Source of the DNA: Flavobacterium sp. UBA6135
GTDB taxonomy: Bacteria > Bacteroidota > Bacteroidia > Flavobacteriales > Flavobacteriaceae
DNA length: 16,587 nucleotides
Direction: 5' to 3'
NCBI RefSeq assembly: GCF_002428305.1
Contig: NZ_DIVJ01000006.1
Coordinates: 1 to 16,587, forward strand
Numbering within the stretch: position 1 is the first letter of the stretch; each line of letters starts with the position of its first letter. Position numbers and translations under genes: made by a program. The notes beneath the pieces are model-generated. The model had not been told where the DNA came from, ran no database searches, and was given only the letters and a program-made list of their open reading frames with translations. This document shows, one piece after another, positions 8,061 to 14,993 of the stretch.

Positions 8061-9350
8061 ATGAATACAATTGCTTCTATAAAAATCTGGAATCAAAAAG
8101 TAGGTGCGGTTCTTTGGGACGAATCAAAGAATTTGGGCGTTTTTGAATTTGATAAGAGTTTCGTCAATTCAGGATTGGATTTATCACCGATTACGCTTCC
8201 ATTATCGGAAGCCAAAAAAGGACGGCGGGTTTTTTCATTTCCTTTTTTAAATTTTGAAACATTCAAAGGTCTGCCGGGTTTGCTCGCAGATAGTTTGCCG
8301 GACAAATTCGGAAATCAAGTGATTGATGCTTGGTTGGCTCAACAAGGTCGTTCTGCTCAAAGTTTTAATCCGGTTGATCGACTTTGTTACATTGGCAAAC
8401 GCGGCATGGGAGCTTTAGAATTTGAACCCGAATCCGGTTTACAACCCATTCCATCAAATACATTGGCAATTGAAGCATTGGTTGAATTTGCGAAAGAAGT
8501 TCTAGCCGAAAGAGCTTCGTTTAAAACTAATTTGCAATCGGAAAGCGGTTTTTCAGACATTCTTCAAGTAGGTAGTTCTGCTGGTGGAGCACGTGCCAAA
8601 GCCATTATTGCTTACAATCAAAAAACAGGCGAAGTTCGCTCCGGTCAAATTGATGGTTTGGAAGGTTTTGATTATTGGTTGATAAAATTTGATGGCGTGA
8701 CCAATCATCAATTGGGCGATCCAAAAGGATATGGCAACATTGAATTTGCTTATTATTTGATGGCAACTGCTGCGGGAATTACTATGATGGAAAGCGAATT
8801 GAAAATAGAAAATCAGCGAGCCCATTTTATGACGAAGCGTTTTGATCGCGTTAACAATCAAAAAATACACATGCAAACCTTGTGTGGTTTGGCTCATTTT
8901 GATTATAATATGCCGGGCTCGTATTCGTATGAACAAGCCTTGATGGTAATGCGACAAATGCAATTGCCTTATCCTGACATGGAAGAATTATTTCGAAGAA
9001 TGCTATTTAATGTGATGGCGAGAAATCAAGATGACCATACTAAAAACATTTCTTTTTTGATGAACTCGGACGGAAAATGGTCGCTTTCTCCGGCTTATGA
9101 TGTCACATTTGCCTTCAATCCTTCTAATTTTTGGTTGAAAGCTCATCAAATGACTATTAATGGAAAAAAGGAAAACATTGAATTGAATGATGTTTTGTCT
9201 TTAGCGAAAAACGTCAACATCAAAAAGCCAATTCAAATTATTGAAGAATGCCGAGAAGCGATTTTAAAATGGGATGAATTTGCCGAAAAAGCATTTATTC
9301 CATCAACACAACAAAAAGAAATAAAAAGCTTATTTAATTTACTAATGTAA
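8061..9350 (+). CDS. hipA: HipA family serine/threonine-kinase toxin
   Basis: HipA toxins are protein kinases; the E. coli enzyme phosphorylates glutamyl-tRNA synthetase and induces dormancy. The 429-residue length is close to E. coli HipA, with N-terminal and kinase domains in one chain. Seen motifs: GLPGLLADSLPDKFG (residues 70-84); the P-loop-like VGSSAGGARAKA (170-181), where S173 aligns by eye with the E. coli autophosphorylation site S150; YWLIKFDG with the ATP-site lysine K209; MTKRFDR (257-263); the catalytic loop RNQDDHTKN (321-329); and the metal-binding SPAYDV (343-348). All catalytic residues look intact, so the toxin is probably active. The target in this organism is not evident. 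Confidence 0.92.
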   Translation: MNTIASIKIWNQKVGAVLWDESKNLGVFEFDKSFVNSGLDLSPITLPLSEAKKGRRVFSFPFLNFETFKGLPGLLADSLPDKFGNQVIDAWLAQQGRSAQSFNPVDRLCYIGKRGMGALEFEPESGLQPIPSNTLAIEALVEFAKEVLAERASFKTNLQSESGFSDILQVGSSAGGARAKAIIAYNQKTGEVRSGQIDGLEGFDYWLIKFDGVTNHQLGDPKGYGNIEFAYYLMATAAGITMMESELKIENQRAHFMTKRFDRVNNQKIHMQTLCGLAHFDYNMPGSYSYEQALMVMRQMQLPYPDMEELFRRMLFNVMARNQDDHTKNISFLMNSDGKWSLSPAYDVTFAFNPSNFWLKAHQMTINGKKENIELNDVLSLAKNVNIKKPIQIIEECREAILKWDEFAEKAFIPSTQQKEIKSLFNLLM

Positions 9351-9356
9351 CTTTAT

Positions 9357-9393
9357 TGTTTCATTAAAACTAAAAATAAGCTATAATGAAACA
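9357..9393 (+). terminator. Hairpin with T-tail after hipA
   Basis: TGTTTCATTA (9357-9366) pairs perfectly with TAATGAAACA (9384-9393) across a 17-base loop, followed by five T. It lies 7 bases after the hipA stop, between convergent hipA and rsmI, and looks like a low-GC intrinsic terminator for hipA. A second inverted repeat, AGCTTATTT (9327-9335) with AAATAAGCT (9374-9382), overlaps it and could give an alternative fold. The left arm repeats sequence found upstream of hipB. Confidence 0.5.
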
Positions 9394-9406
9394 TTTTTGC
9401 AACATT

Positions 9407-10084
9407 TTATTTTAATGATTTTCCGCCAACCACTACCACTATTTCTCCTTTAGCGGGTTTAGCTTCAAAATGTTTTAAAACCTCGGATGCTGTTCCGCGA
9501 ACGGTTTCTTCGTGCAATTTTGATAATTCTCTGGAAACGGAAACTTGTCTTTCTGCCCCAAAATACTGTACAAATTCGGCTAAGGTTTTGTTTAATTTGT
9601 GTGGCGAAACGTAAAAAATCATCGTTCTGACTTCTTCTGCTAATGCTAAAAAACGAGTTTGTCTTCCTTTTTTATCGGGTAAAAAACCTTCAAATACAAA
9701 TTTATCGTTTGGCAAACCACTGTTCACTAAAGCGGGAACAAAAGCGGTTGCTCCGGGCAAACATTCTACTTCAATATTATTTTCAACACAAGCTCTTGTA
9801 AGCAAAAATCCGGGATCGGAAATAGCAGGAGTTCCGGCATCGGAAATCAACGCAATAGTTTCACCGGCTTGCAAACGTTTGATTAAACCTTCCACAGTTT
9901 TGTGTTCGTTATGCATGTGGTGACTTTGCATATGCGTTCCAATCTCGAAATGTTTCAATAATTTTCCGCTGTTTCGAGTGTCTTCGGCTAAGATGCAATC
10001 CACTTCTTTGAGCACTTTGATGGCTCTAAAAGTCATGTCTTCTAAGTTGCCGATTGGTGTGGGAACAATAAAGAGTTTACCCAT
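9407..10084 (-). CDS. rsmI: 16S rRNA (cytidine(1402)-2'-O)-methyltransferase RsmI
   Basis: RsmI methylates the 2'-OH of C1402 in the 30S decoding centre using S-adenosylmethionine. Characteristic motifs are in order: VPTPIGNLEDMT (residues 7-18), AEDTR (34-38), LISDAGTPAISDPG, CLPGATAFVPAL, FEGFLP, FYVSPHKL and SRELSKLHEE. The C-terminus ends in the strand GEIVVVVGG. At 225 residues it is shorter than the 286-residue E. coli protein and lacks its C-terminal extension; I recall the short form as usual in Bacteroidota. The ATG at 10084 directly abuts the TAA of the upstream acidic-protein gene, so the two are very likely translated from one mRNA. Confidence 0.95.
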   Translation of the reverse strand: MGKLFIVPTPIGNLEDMTFRAIKVLKEVDCILAEDTRNSGKLLKHFEIGTHMQSHHMHNEHKTVEGLIKRLQAGETIALISDAGTPAISDPGFLLTRACVENNIEVECLPGATAFVPALVNSGLPNDKFVFEGFLPDKKGRQTRFLALAEEVRTMIFYVSPHKLNKTLAEFVQYFGAERQVSVSRELSKLHEETVRGTASEVLKHFEAKPAKGEIVVVVGGKSLK

Positions 10085-11062
10085 TTACGCAAATTTTTTC
10101 TCCACCAAATTCATAAAACGAACGCTGTAATCTTCTTTTCCTTCCCAATTGTTATAATCGGGCTTTACCATATCATCAACAAAATTTTGGGCTTCTTCAA
10201 AACTATCAAAGGTGTTGATTTGGGAAATCACACGGTTAAAATCTTCGTTACTTCCGCCAAATAAGTGTTTGACAAATGCAATTCTGTCGTTCAATCCAAT
10301 GTTAATTCCTTTAAGTAACGTATCGTTCAAAGATGTTGATTTGGTTTCGGTTTTTTTTGCAAAAACTTCTTTTTGCGTGATTTCAATTTTGGTTTCTGTG
10401 ACAGAATCATTTTCTATTTTTTCATAAACAATTTCTGAACTCTTTGAAACCTCTTCTGTAATGCTGTCTCTTTTTACAAATTCAGGTTCCGTGTAATTTT
10501 CATGTAAAAAATCTTCTAAGGAAGTTTGCTTGAACTCAGGTTTGGCGATTTCGGATTTAATCTCTTCCTCTTCTTCCTCATCCATGCTTAATTCAAAACT
10601 TGGACTGAAAATAGAATCACTTTTTATGACTTCTTCCTCTTCTTCAGCTGTCTCAATTTCTACCTCAGTTTCTACCTCAGTTTCTGTTTCTTCTTCAGAA
10701 GCCTCAGCTGCCAATTTATCCTCTTTAACCGCTTCAATAACGGCCAATAATTCTTCTTCAGAAGTGTTGGTTTCAGTTGATTCAATTTTGTTTTCAATCA
10801 CTTCTTCTTCAACTGAAGGAACAACGGAGGTCACTGTTTTTTCAGTTTCCGTAAATGAAAAAGAAGCTAACTTTTCTTCAAGCTTTTCAAGAGGAAGTTC
10901 TTCCTGCAACACGTTGATGTTTTCTTCATAAAAACGCAGTATGGATAATTTTTCATAAAGCTTATGAGCTTCTTGCTGTAATTGAATTACATCTTCTTTT
11001 CCTTTAAGTTTCAAAACACGATGTGCAATACTTAATAATTCGGCTTCTAACTTTTTCTTCAT
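10085..11062 (-). CDS. Uncharacterised acidic protein upstream of rsmI
   Basis: Function not recognised. The 325 residues fall into three parts: an N-terminal, probably helical segment (1-70; IAHRVLKLKGKEDVIQLQQ, then YEENINVLQEELPLEKLEEKL); a very glutamate-rich, low-complexity middle (about 80-235, with EEEEE runs and TETEVETEVEIET); and a compact C-terminal block (about 245-325; LNDRIAFVKHLFGGS, FNRVISQINTF, FVDDMVKPDYNNWEGKEDY) that looks folded. There is no signal peptide or membrane segment, so it is probably cytoplasmic. I believe similar proteins occur beside rsmI in other flavobacteria, but that is memory, not a search. The stop abuts the rsmI ATG, which suggests coupled expression and perhaps a link to ribosome or translation biology; that link is inference. 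Confidence 0.8.
   Translation of the reverse strand: MKKKLEAELLSIAHRVLKLKGKEDVIQLQQEAHKLYEKLSILRFYEENINVLQEELPLEKLEEKLASFSFTETEKTVTSVVPSVEEEVIENKIESTETNTSEEELLAVIEAVKEDKLAAEASEEETETEVETEVEIETAEEEEEVIKSDSIFSPSFELSMDEEEEEEIKSEIAKPEFKQTSLEDFLHENYTEPEFVKRDSITEEVSKSSEIVYEKIENDSVTETKIEITQKEVFAKKTETKSTSLNDTLLKGINIGLNDRIAFVKHLFGGSNEDFNRVISQINTFDSFEEAQNFVDDMVKPDYNNWEGKEDYSVRFMNLVEKKFA
10659..10682 (-). repeat. 12-base tandem repeat inside the acidic-protein gene
   Basis: TCTACCTCAGTT occurs twice head to tail, with a partial third copy, encoding the EVETEVET run around residues 127-135. Being a multiple of 3, copy changes would alter length without breaking the frame. Confidence 0.7.
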
Positions 11063-11129
11063 AACTTTTAGTATTGTAGTAAATAGAGCAATGGATTTTT
11101 AATACATTTGTTTTTTGGAACATAAGCTC

Positions 11130-11146
11130 TAACTTTTCAAAGGTTA
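11130..11146. repeat. Imperfect 17-base palindrome in the divergent gap 11063-11291
   Basis: TAACTTTT and AAAGGTTA face each other around a single C with one mismatched pair. It lies between the acidic-protein gene and tdk, where a shared regulator could bind. The rest of the 229-base gap shows no clear promoter or RNA. Confidence 0.25.
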
Positions 11147-11291
11147 ATTGGCTATTGTTCACGGCTTAAAATTACAATTATATCACATGTCATGGAATAA
11201 TTTTTTGAATAAAGTTCACAAAGTTATACACATAGGCAATCGGTGATGAATAAGGTAAGAAATTTTATACCAACTAATTATTTTTTAAATT

Positions 11292-11912
11292 ATGTTTCTT
11301 GAAAATACGGTTAATCACAAAGAACAATTTGGTTGGATAGAGGTGATTTGCGGTTCTATGTTTTCCGGCAAAACAGAAGAACTCATTCGAAGATTGCGTC
11401 GGGCTCAATTTGCAAAACAAAAGGTTGAAATTTTTAAGCCTACAATAGATACACGCTATCACGACGAAATGGTGGTGTCACATGACGCAAACGAAATTAG
11501 ATCAACTCCGGTTCCTGCAGCAGCCAACATTCGAATTTTAGCCCAAGGTTGTGATGTGGTTGGCATTGATGAAGCTCAATTTTTTGATGATGAAATTGTT
11601 GCTATTTGTAACGATTTGGCCAATTCAGGAATCAGAGTAATTGTAGCCGGTCTAGACATGGATTTTAAAGGAAATCCTTTCGGACCAATGCCGGCTTTGA
11701 TGGCAACTGCAGAATATGTTACAAAAGTTCATGCGGTTTGCACCCGAACAGGGAATTTAGCCAACTACAGTTTTAGAAAAACTGACAGCAATAAATTAGT
11801 CATGCTTGGCGAAACCGAAGAATACGAACCTTTGAGCAGAGCCGCTTATTATCATGCGTTGCGTGAACAGGCTGAAAACAAAAGTGAAGCTGAAAACAAA
11901 CCAAAACTGTAA
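11292..11912 (+). CDS. tdk: Thymidine kinase, type II
   Basis: It phosphorylates thymidine to dTMP in nucleotide salvage in the cytoplasm. The 206-residue protein has a P-loop GSMFSGKT (residues 21-28), D54 and R55 of the TIDTRY segment, the GIDEAQFF motif with catalytic E94, and AGLDMDF (119-125). The lasso region reads VCTRTGNLANYSFR. Of the four zinc-binding positions of bacterial type II enzymes only the first cysteine (C150) remains: the second is T153, and the later pair is replaced in EEYEPLSRAAYY. I believe this is the usual flavobacterial form. The C-terminus is a short charged tail with a duplicated AENK. It ends 3 bases before the murF-alr start, indicating an operon. Confidence 0.95.
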   Translation: MFLENTVNHKEQFGWIEVICGSMFSGKTEELIRRLRRAQFAKQKVEIFKPTIDTRYHDEMVVSHDANEIRSTPVPAAANIRILAQGCDVVGIDEAQFFDDEIVAICNDLANSGIRVIVAGLDMDFKGNPFGPMPALMATAEYVTKVHAVCTRTGNLANYSFRKTDSNKLVMLGETEEYEPLSRAAYYHALREQAENKSEAENKPKL

Positions 11913-11915
11913 CCG

Positions 11916-14357
11916 GTGAGTCTTGTTTTAAATGATATTATTCCTCAACTACAAGCTGAATTTTTCGGAAATCATTCGGATGCTATAATTTCAAACGTTT
12001 CCATTGACAGCCGATCTTTTCAGAATAACAATCAAACCTTGTTTTTTTGTTTGATTGGTCCTAATAATAATGGACACACTTTCATTAATGAACTCATCGA
12101 AAAAGGCGTTTCTAATTTTGTAGTTTCCGAGCAAATTGAGCTTAAAGAAAATGTCAATTTTTTAAAAGTTGAAAACACGCTGGTCGCGTTACAACAATTT
12201 GCTATTTTTTACAGAAAGAAATTCTCAATTCCCGTAATCGGAATAACAGGAAGTAACGGAAAAACTATTGTTAAAGAATGGCTCAATTTTTTATTAAGTC
12301 CAGATTATAATATTATAAAAAGTCCAAAAAGCTTCAATTCACAAGTTGGTGTTCCGCTTTCTGTTATTGGAATAAACGAACAACACAATCTTGGGATTTT
12401 TGAAGCGGGTATTTCAACGGTGAATGAAATGCAAAAGTTGGAACCTATTGTTCAACCCACCATCGGAATTTTAACCAATATTGGTTCAGCTCACGATGAA
12501 GGTTTTGAGAATTTATGTCAAAAAATCAAAGAAAAATTGAAACTTTTTCAAAACGTTTCTGTTTTGATTTATAATAAAAACAAATCCATTGATGCGTTTT
12601 TATCCCCGGAAATTAACACTTTTTCGTGGAGTGAAAACGATAAAAATGCCGATGTTTTAATCCACCATAAAACTACCAATAATCAAACTACACTCAACAT
12701 TACCTATCAAAATACGTGTTTTAAATTAAACATACCATTTTCTGATAACGCTTCTATTGAAAATGTGATTCATTGTGTGATGGTTTTATTTTATTTTAAG
12801 TATGATGTAGATACCATTCAAAATAGAATAGCGTTGCTTTATCCTATTGAAATGCGTTTAAAAGTAAAAAAAGGAATAAACAACACCACGCTTATTGACG
12901 ATAGTTATAGTTCTGATTTTCAATCGCTAAAAATCGCACTTGATTTTTTAGAAAATCAAAAAATGCATTCCAAAAAAACGCTTATTTTATCTGATATTTT
13001 TCAGAGTGGTTTAGCAAATGACGAATTGTATTCGCGTGTTTCGCAAATGGTGATTGCCAATAAAATTGGAAGAGTCATTGGTATTGGAGAAACCATTTCC
13101 AATTATAAAAACAAATTTTTAAACGGAATCACTTTCAAAACACAAGCTGATTTTTTATCGCATTTTGATACCTTAAATTTTGAAAATGAAACTATTTTAA
13201 TCAAAGGAGCAAGAAATTTTCACTTTGAAGAAATTGTTTCTTTGTTGGAAGAAAAAACGCATGAAACGGTTCTTGAAATTAATTTGAATGCTATAACGCA
13301 TAATTTAAATTTTTATAAAGCCAAACTCAAACCGGAAACCAAAATTATGGTGATGGTAAAAGCCTTCGGATATGGAAATGGCGGTTTTGAAATTGCAAAA
13401 CTGCTTGAATATCATAAAGTAGATTACCTAGGTGTTGCTTTTGCCGATGAAGGAATTGCTCTTAAAAACAATGGTATCCAATTGCCAATTATGGTTTTAA
13501 ATCCGGAAACAACCAGTTTTGATGCCATTATTCAGCACCAATTGGAGCCGGAAATTTATAGCTTGCGAGGGCTCAATTCTTTTTTAAAAATTGCTAAGCA
13601 AAAATTCTTAAAAGATTTTCCTATTCATATAAAGTTTGACACAGGAATGCATCGTTTGGGTTTTGAAGAAGAACATTTGGAAGAGTTGATAGCAGTCTTA
13701 AAATCCACAAAAACCGTAAAAGTCAAAAGTATTTTGTCTCATATGGCCACGAGTGATGATCTTCAACATAAAGAGTTTGGGCTTTTGCAAATTGAAAGAT
13801 TTGAAAAACTATCAAACAGATTAATAGAAGAATTAGATTATAAACCAATTTGTCATTTATTGAATACCTCTGGAATTTCTAATTTTCCTCAAGCTCAAAT
13901 GGATATGGTGCGACTTGGAATTGGTTTATATGGCATTTCTAACGACACTTCAGAGCAGAAATATTTAGAAACTGTTGGTACATTAAAATCCATTATTTCT
14001 CAAATCAGAACCATTCAAAAAGGAGAAAGTGTGGGTTACGGCCGTAGATTTATGGCAACACAAGAAACAAAAATAGCCACCATCCCAATTGGTTATGCAG
14101 ATGGAATAAGAAGGAGTTGGGGCAACGGCACTGGCTATGTAACCATAAACAATCAAAAAGCAACAATTGTGGGAAGTGTTTGCATGGACATGTTAATGGT
14201 TGATGTAACCTCAATTCCTTGTGTTGAAGGGAACCAAGTAATCATTTTAGGCGAAAACCCTTCCGTAAATTTTATGGCCGAAAAACTAAACACCATTCCT
14301 TATGAAATCCTGACCGGAATTTCGCAACGGGTAAAAAGAATATTTTATCGGGAATAA
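11916..14357 (+). CDS. murF-alr: Bifunctional UDP-MurNAc-tripeptide--D-Ala-D-Ala ligase (MurF) / alanine racemase (Alr)
   Basis: An 813-residue fusion. The MurF half (about 1-435) adds D-Ala-D-Ala to the UDP-MurNAc tripeptide: an N-terminal domain with SIDSRSFQNN and TLFFCLIGPNNNGH, the ATP loop TGSNGKT (111-117), SPKSFNSQVGVPLSV, FEAGIST, TNIGSAHDEGF and IDDSYSSD. The Alr half (about 450-813) makes D-alanine with pyridoxal phosphate: K482 in VKAFGYG is the cofactor lysine, followed by KFDTGMHRLGF, Y708 in VGYGRRF as the opposite catalytic base, IPIGYADG and VCMDM (C756-M760). One enzyme thus makes and uses D-alanine. The same fusion is known across Bacteroidota, so it is not a sequencing artefact. 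GTG at 11916 is the start; no nearby ATG fits. One deviation is DDSYSSD where MurF usually has DDSYNANP. Confidence 0.95.
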   Translation: MSLVLNDIIPQLQAEFFGNHSDAIISNVSIDSRSFQNNNQTLFFCLIGPNNNGHTFINELIEKGVSNFVVSEQIELKENVNFLKVENTLVALQQFAIFYRKKFSIPVIGITGSNGKTIVKEWLNFLLSPDYNIIKSPKSFNSQVGVPLSVIGINEQHNLGIFEAGISTVNEMQKLEPIVQPTIGILTNIGSAHDEGFENLCQKIKEKLKLFQNVSVLIYNKNKSIDAFLSPEINTFSWSENDKNADVLIHHKTTNNQTTLNITYQNTCFKLNIPFSDNASIENVIHCVMVLFYFKYDVDTIQNRIALLYPIEMRLKVKKGINNTTLIDDSYSSDFQSLKIALDFLENQKMHSKKTLILSDIFQSGLANDELYSRVSQMVIANKIGRVIGIGETISNYKNKFLNGITFKTQADFLSHFDTLNFENETILIKGARNFHFEEIVSLLEEKTHETVLEINLNAITHNLNFYKAKLKPETKIMVMVKAFGYGNGGFEIAKLLEYHKVDYLGVAFADEGIALKNNGIQLPIMVLNPETTSFDAIIQHQLEPEIYSLRGLNSFLKIAKQKFLKDFPIHIKFDTGMHRLGFEEEHLEELIAVLKSTKTVKVKSILSHMATSDDLQHKEFGLLQIERFEKLSNRLIEELDYKPICHLLNTSGISNFPQAQMDMVRLGIGLYGISNDTSEQKYLETVGTLKSIISQIRTIQKGESVGYGRRFMATQETKIATIPIGYADGIRRSWGNGTGYVTINNQKATIVGSVCMDMLMVDVTSIPCVEGNQVIILGENPSVNFMAEKLNTIPYEILTGISQRVKRIFYRE

Positions 14358-14371
14358 TTTTTAAAATTATT
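14353..14371. repeat. AT-only inverted repeat at the murF-alr stop
   Basis: AATAATTTT and AAAATTATT flank a single T and include the TAA stop; T-rich sequence follows. It could be a weak terminator before mscL, but all-AT stems are poor terminators and easily arise by chance in AT-rich DNA. Confidence 0.3.
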
Positions 14372-14421
14372 ATATTTTTTATTTAACTTCGTTTCTCTAA
14401 CCTTTATAAAAAATACAAATT

Positions 14422-14829
14422 ATGTTAAAAGAGTTTAAGAATTTTATCATGACCGGCAACGTAATTGAATTTGCTGTTGCTGTAATTATGGCCGGTGCCG
14501 TTGGCGGGGTTGTAAACGGATTTGTGAATGATATCGTGATGCCTTTCGTAGGATACTTCACCGGTGGCGTTGATTTTGCAGACAAAAAAATAATTCTAAC
14601 CGAAGCCGTAGTTGCTTCAGAAGGCATAGCTGAAGTTGCAGAAGTTGCCATTCGTTGGGGAGCTTGGGTAAACACTTTAGTGAACCTTGTAATTGTTGGT
14701 TTTATCATGTTTTTAATTATCAAGTCTTATAATAAAATGAGAAAACCAGTTGTTGAAGCTCCTGCTGCTCCAGCCGGACCAACTCAAGAAGAATTATTAA
14801 CCGAAATCAGAGATTTGTTGAAAAAATAG
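14422..14829 (+). CDS. mscL: Large-conductance mechanosensitive channel MscL
   Basis: MscL is a homopentameric inner-membrane pore that opens under tension and releases solutes on osmotic downshock. The 135 residues match the family length. The amphipathic N-terminus MLKEFKNFIMTGNVIEFAV leads into TM1 (about 16-45, with the small-residue pore-lining run AVAVIMAGAVGGVVNGF and VNDIVMPFVG). A periplasmic loop (about 46-75) includes GGVDFADKKIIL, TM2 is at about 79-100 (WVNTLVNLVIVGFIMFLII), and a charged cytoplasmic helix ends EELLTEIRDLLKK. An Ala/Pro linker (VVEAPAAPAGPTQ) precedes the last helix. The gene starts 64 bases after murF-alr and ends just before a strong terminator; read-through or its own promoter are both possible. 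Confidence 0.96.
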   Translation: MLKEFKNFIMTGNVIEFAVAVIMAGAVGGVVNGFVNDIVMPFVGYFTGGVDFADKKIILTEAVVASEGIAEVAEVAIRWGAWVNTLVNLVIVGFIMFLIIKSYNKMRKPVVEAPAAPAGPTQEELLTEIRDLLKK

Positions 14830-14859
14830 ACGTTCCGCTACATTATATATTCTAACTAA

Positions 14860-14887
14860 ACCCCTTGCTGAAAACAAGGGGTATTTT
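14860..14887 (+). terminator. Intrinsic terminator after mscL
   Basis: ACCCCTTG (14860-14867) pairs with CAAGGGGT (14875-14882) across a 7-base loop (CTGAAAA). ATTTTT follows. It closes the tdk/murF-alr/mscL block before asd. Confidence 0.85.
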
Positions 14888-14956
14888 TATATTTTGTTTT
14901 AAATGTAACAATTTGTTATTTTTTGTTAAAGTCGTTTTTCGAAACATTTTATTCTA

Positions 14957-14964
14957 TACTTTTG
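14957..14964 (+). promoter_or_regulatory. Predicted -7 promoter element of asd
   Basis: TACTTTTG matches TAnnTTTG exactly, 30 bases before the asd ATG, giving a leader of about 25 bases. The -33 position holds a T-run (14935-14939) rather than a clean TTG. It fits asd being transcribed alone between two terminators. Confidence 0.55.
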
Positions 14965-14993
14965 CATCAGTTTTAACCTTTTAAATAATTAGT

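Noticed and set aside
8093..8963. Minus-strand open frames of 70 and 136 residues inside hipA
   Set aside because: They are shadows of the hipA coding frame with no recognisable motifs.
10530..10931. Plus-strand open frame for a 133-residue serine-rich protein
   Set aside because: It is the antisense shadow of the glutamate-rich region of the acidic protein, since GAA/GAG codons read as TTC/CTC/TCT on the other strand.
11224..11232. TTATACACA, a perfect match to the DnaA-box consensus
   Set aside because: It is a single box without a cluster or an AT-rich unwinding element, and one such match is about what chance gives in 16.6 kb on two strands.
11916..14357. MurF-Alr as a frameshift or assembly artefact joining two genes
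   Set aside because: The frame is continuous, both halves have intact active sites, and the same fusion is known in Bacteroidota.
14860..14882. GC-rich inverted repeat as part of a riboswitch upstream of asd
   Set aside because: The short stem, small loop and T-run directly after mscL are those of a plain terminator, and the asd promoter element lies downstream of it, so it would not be in the asd leader.
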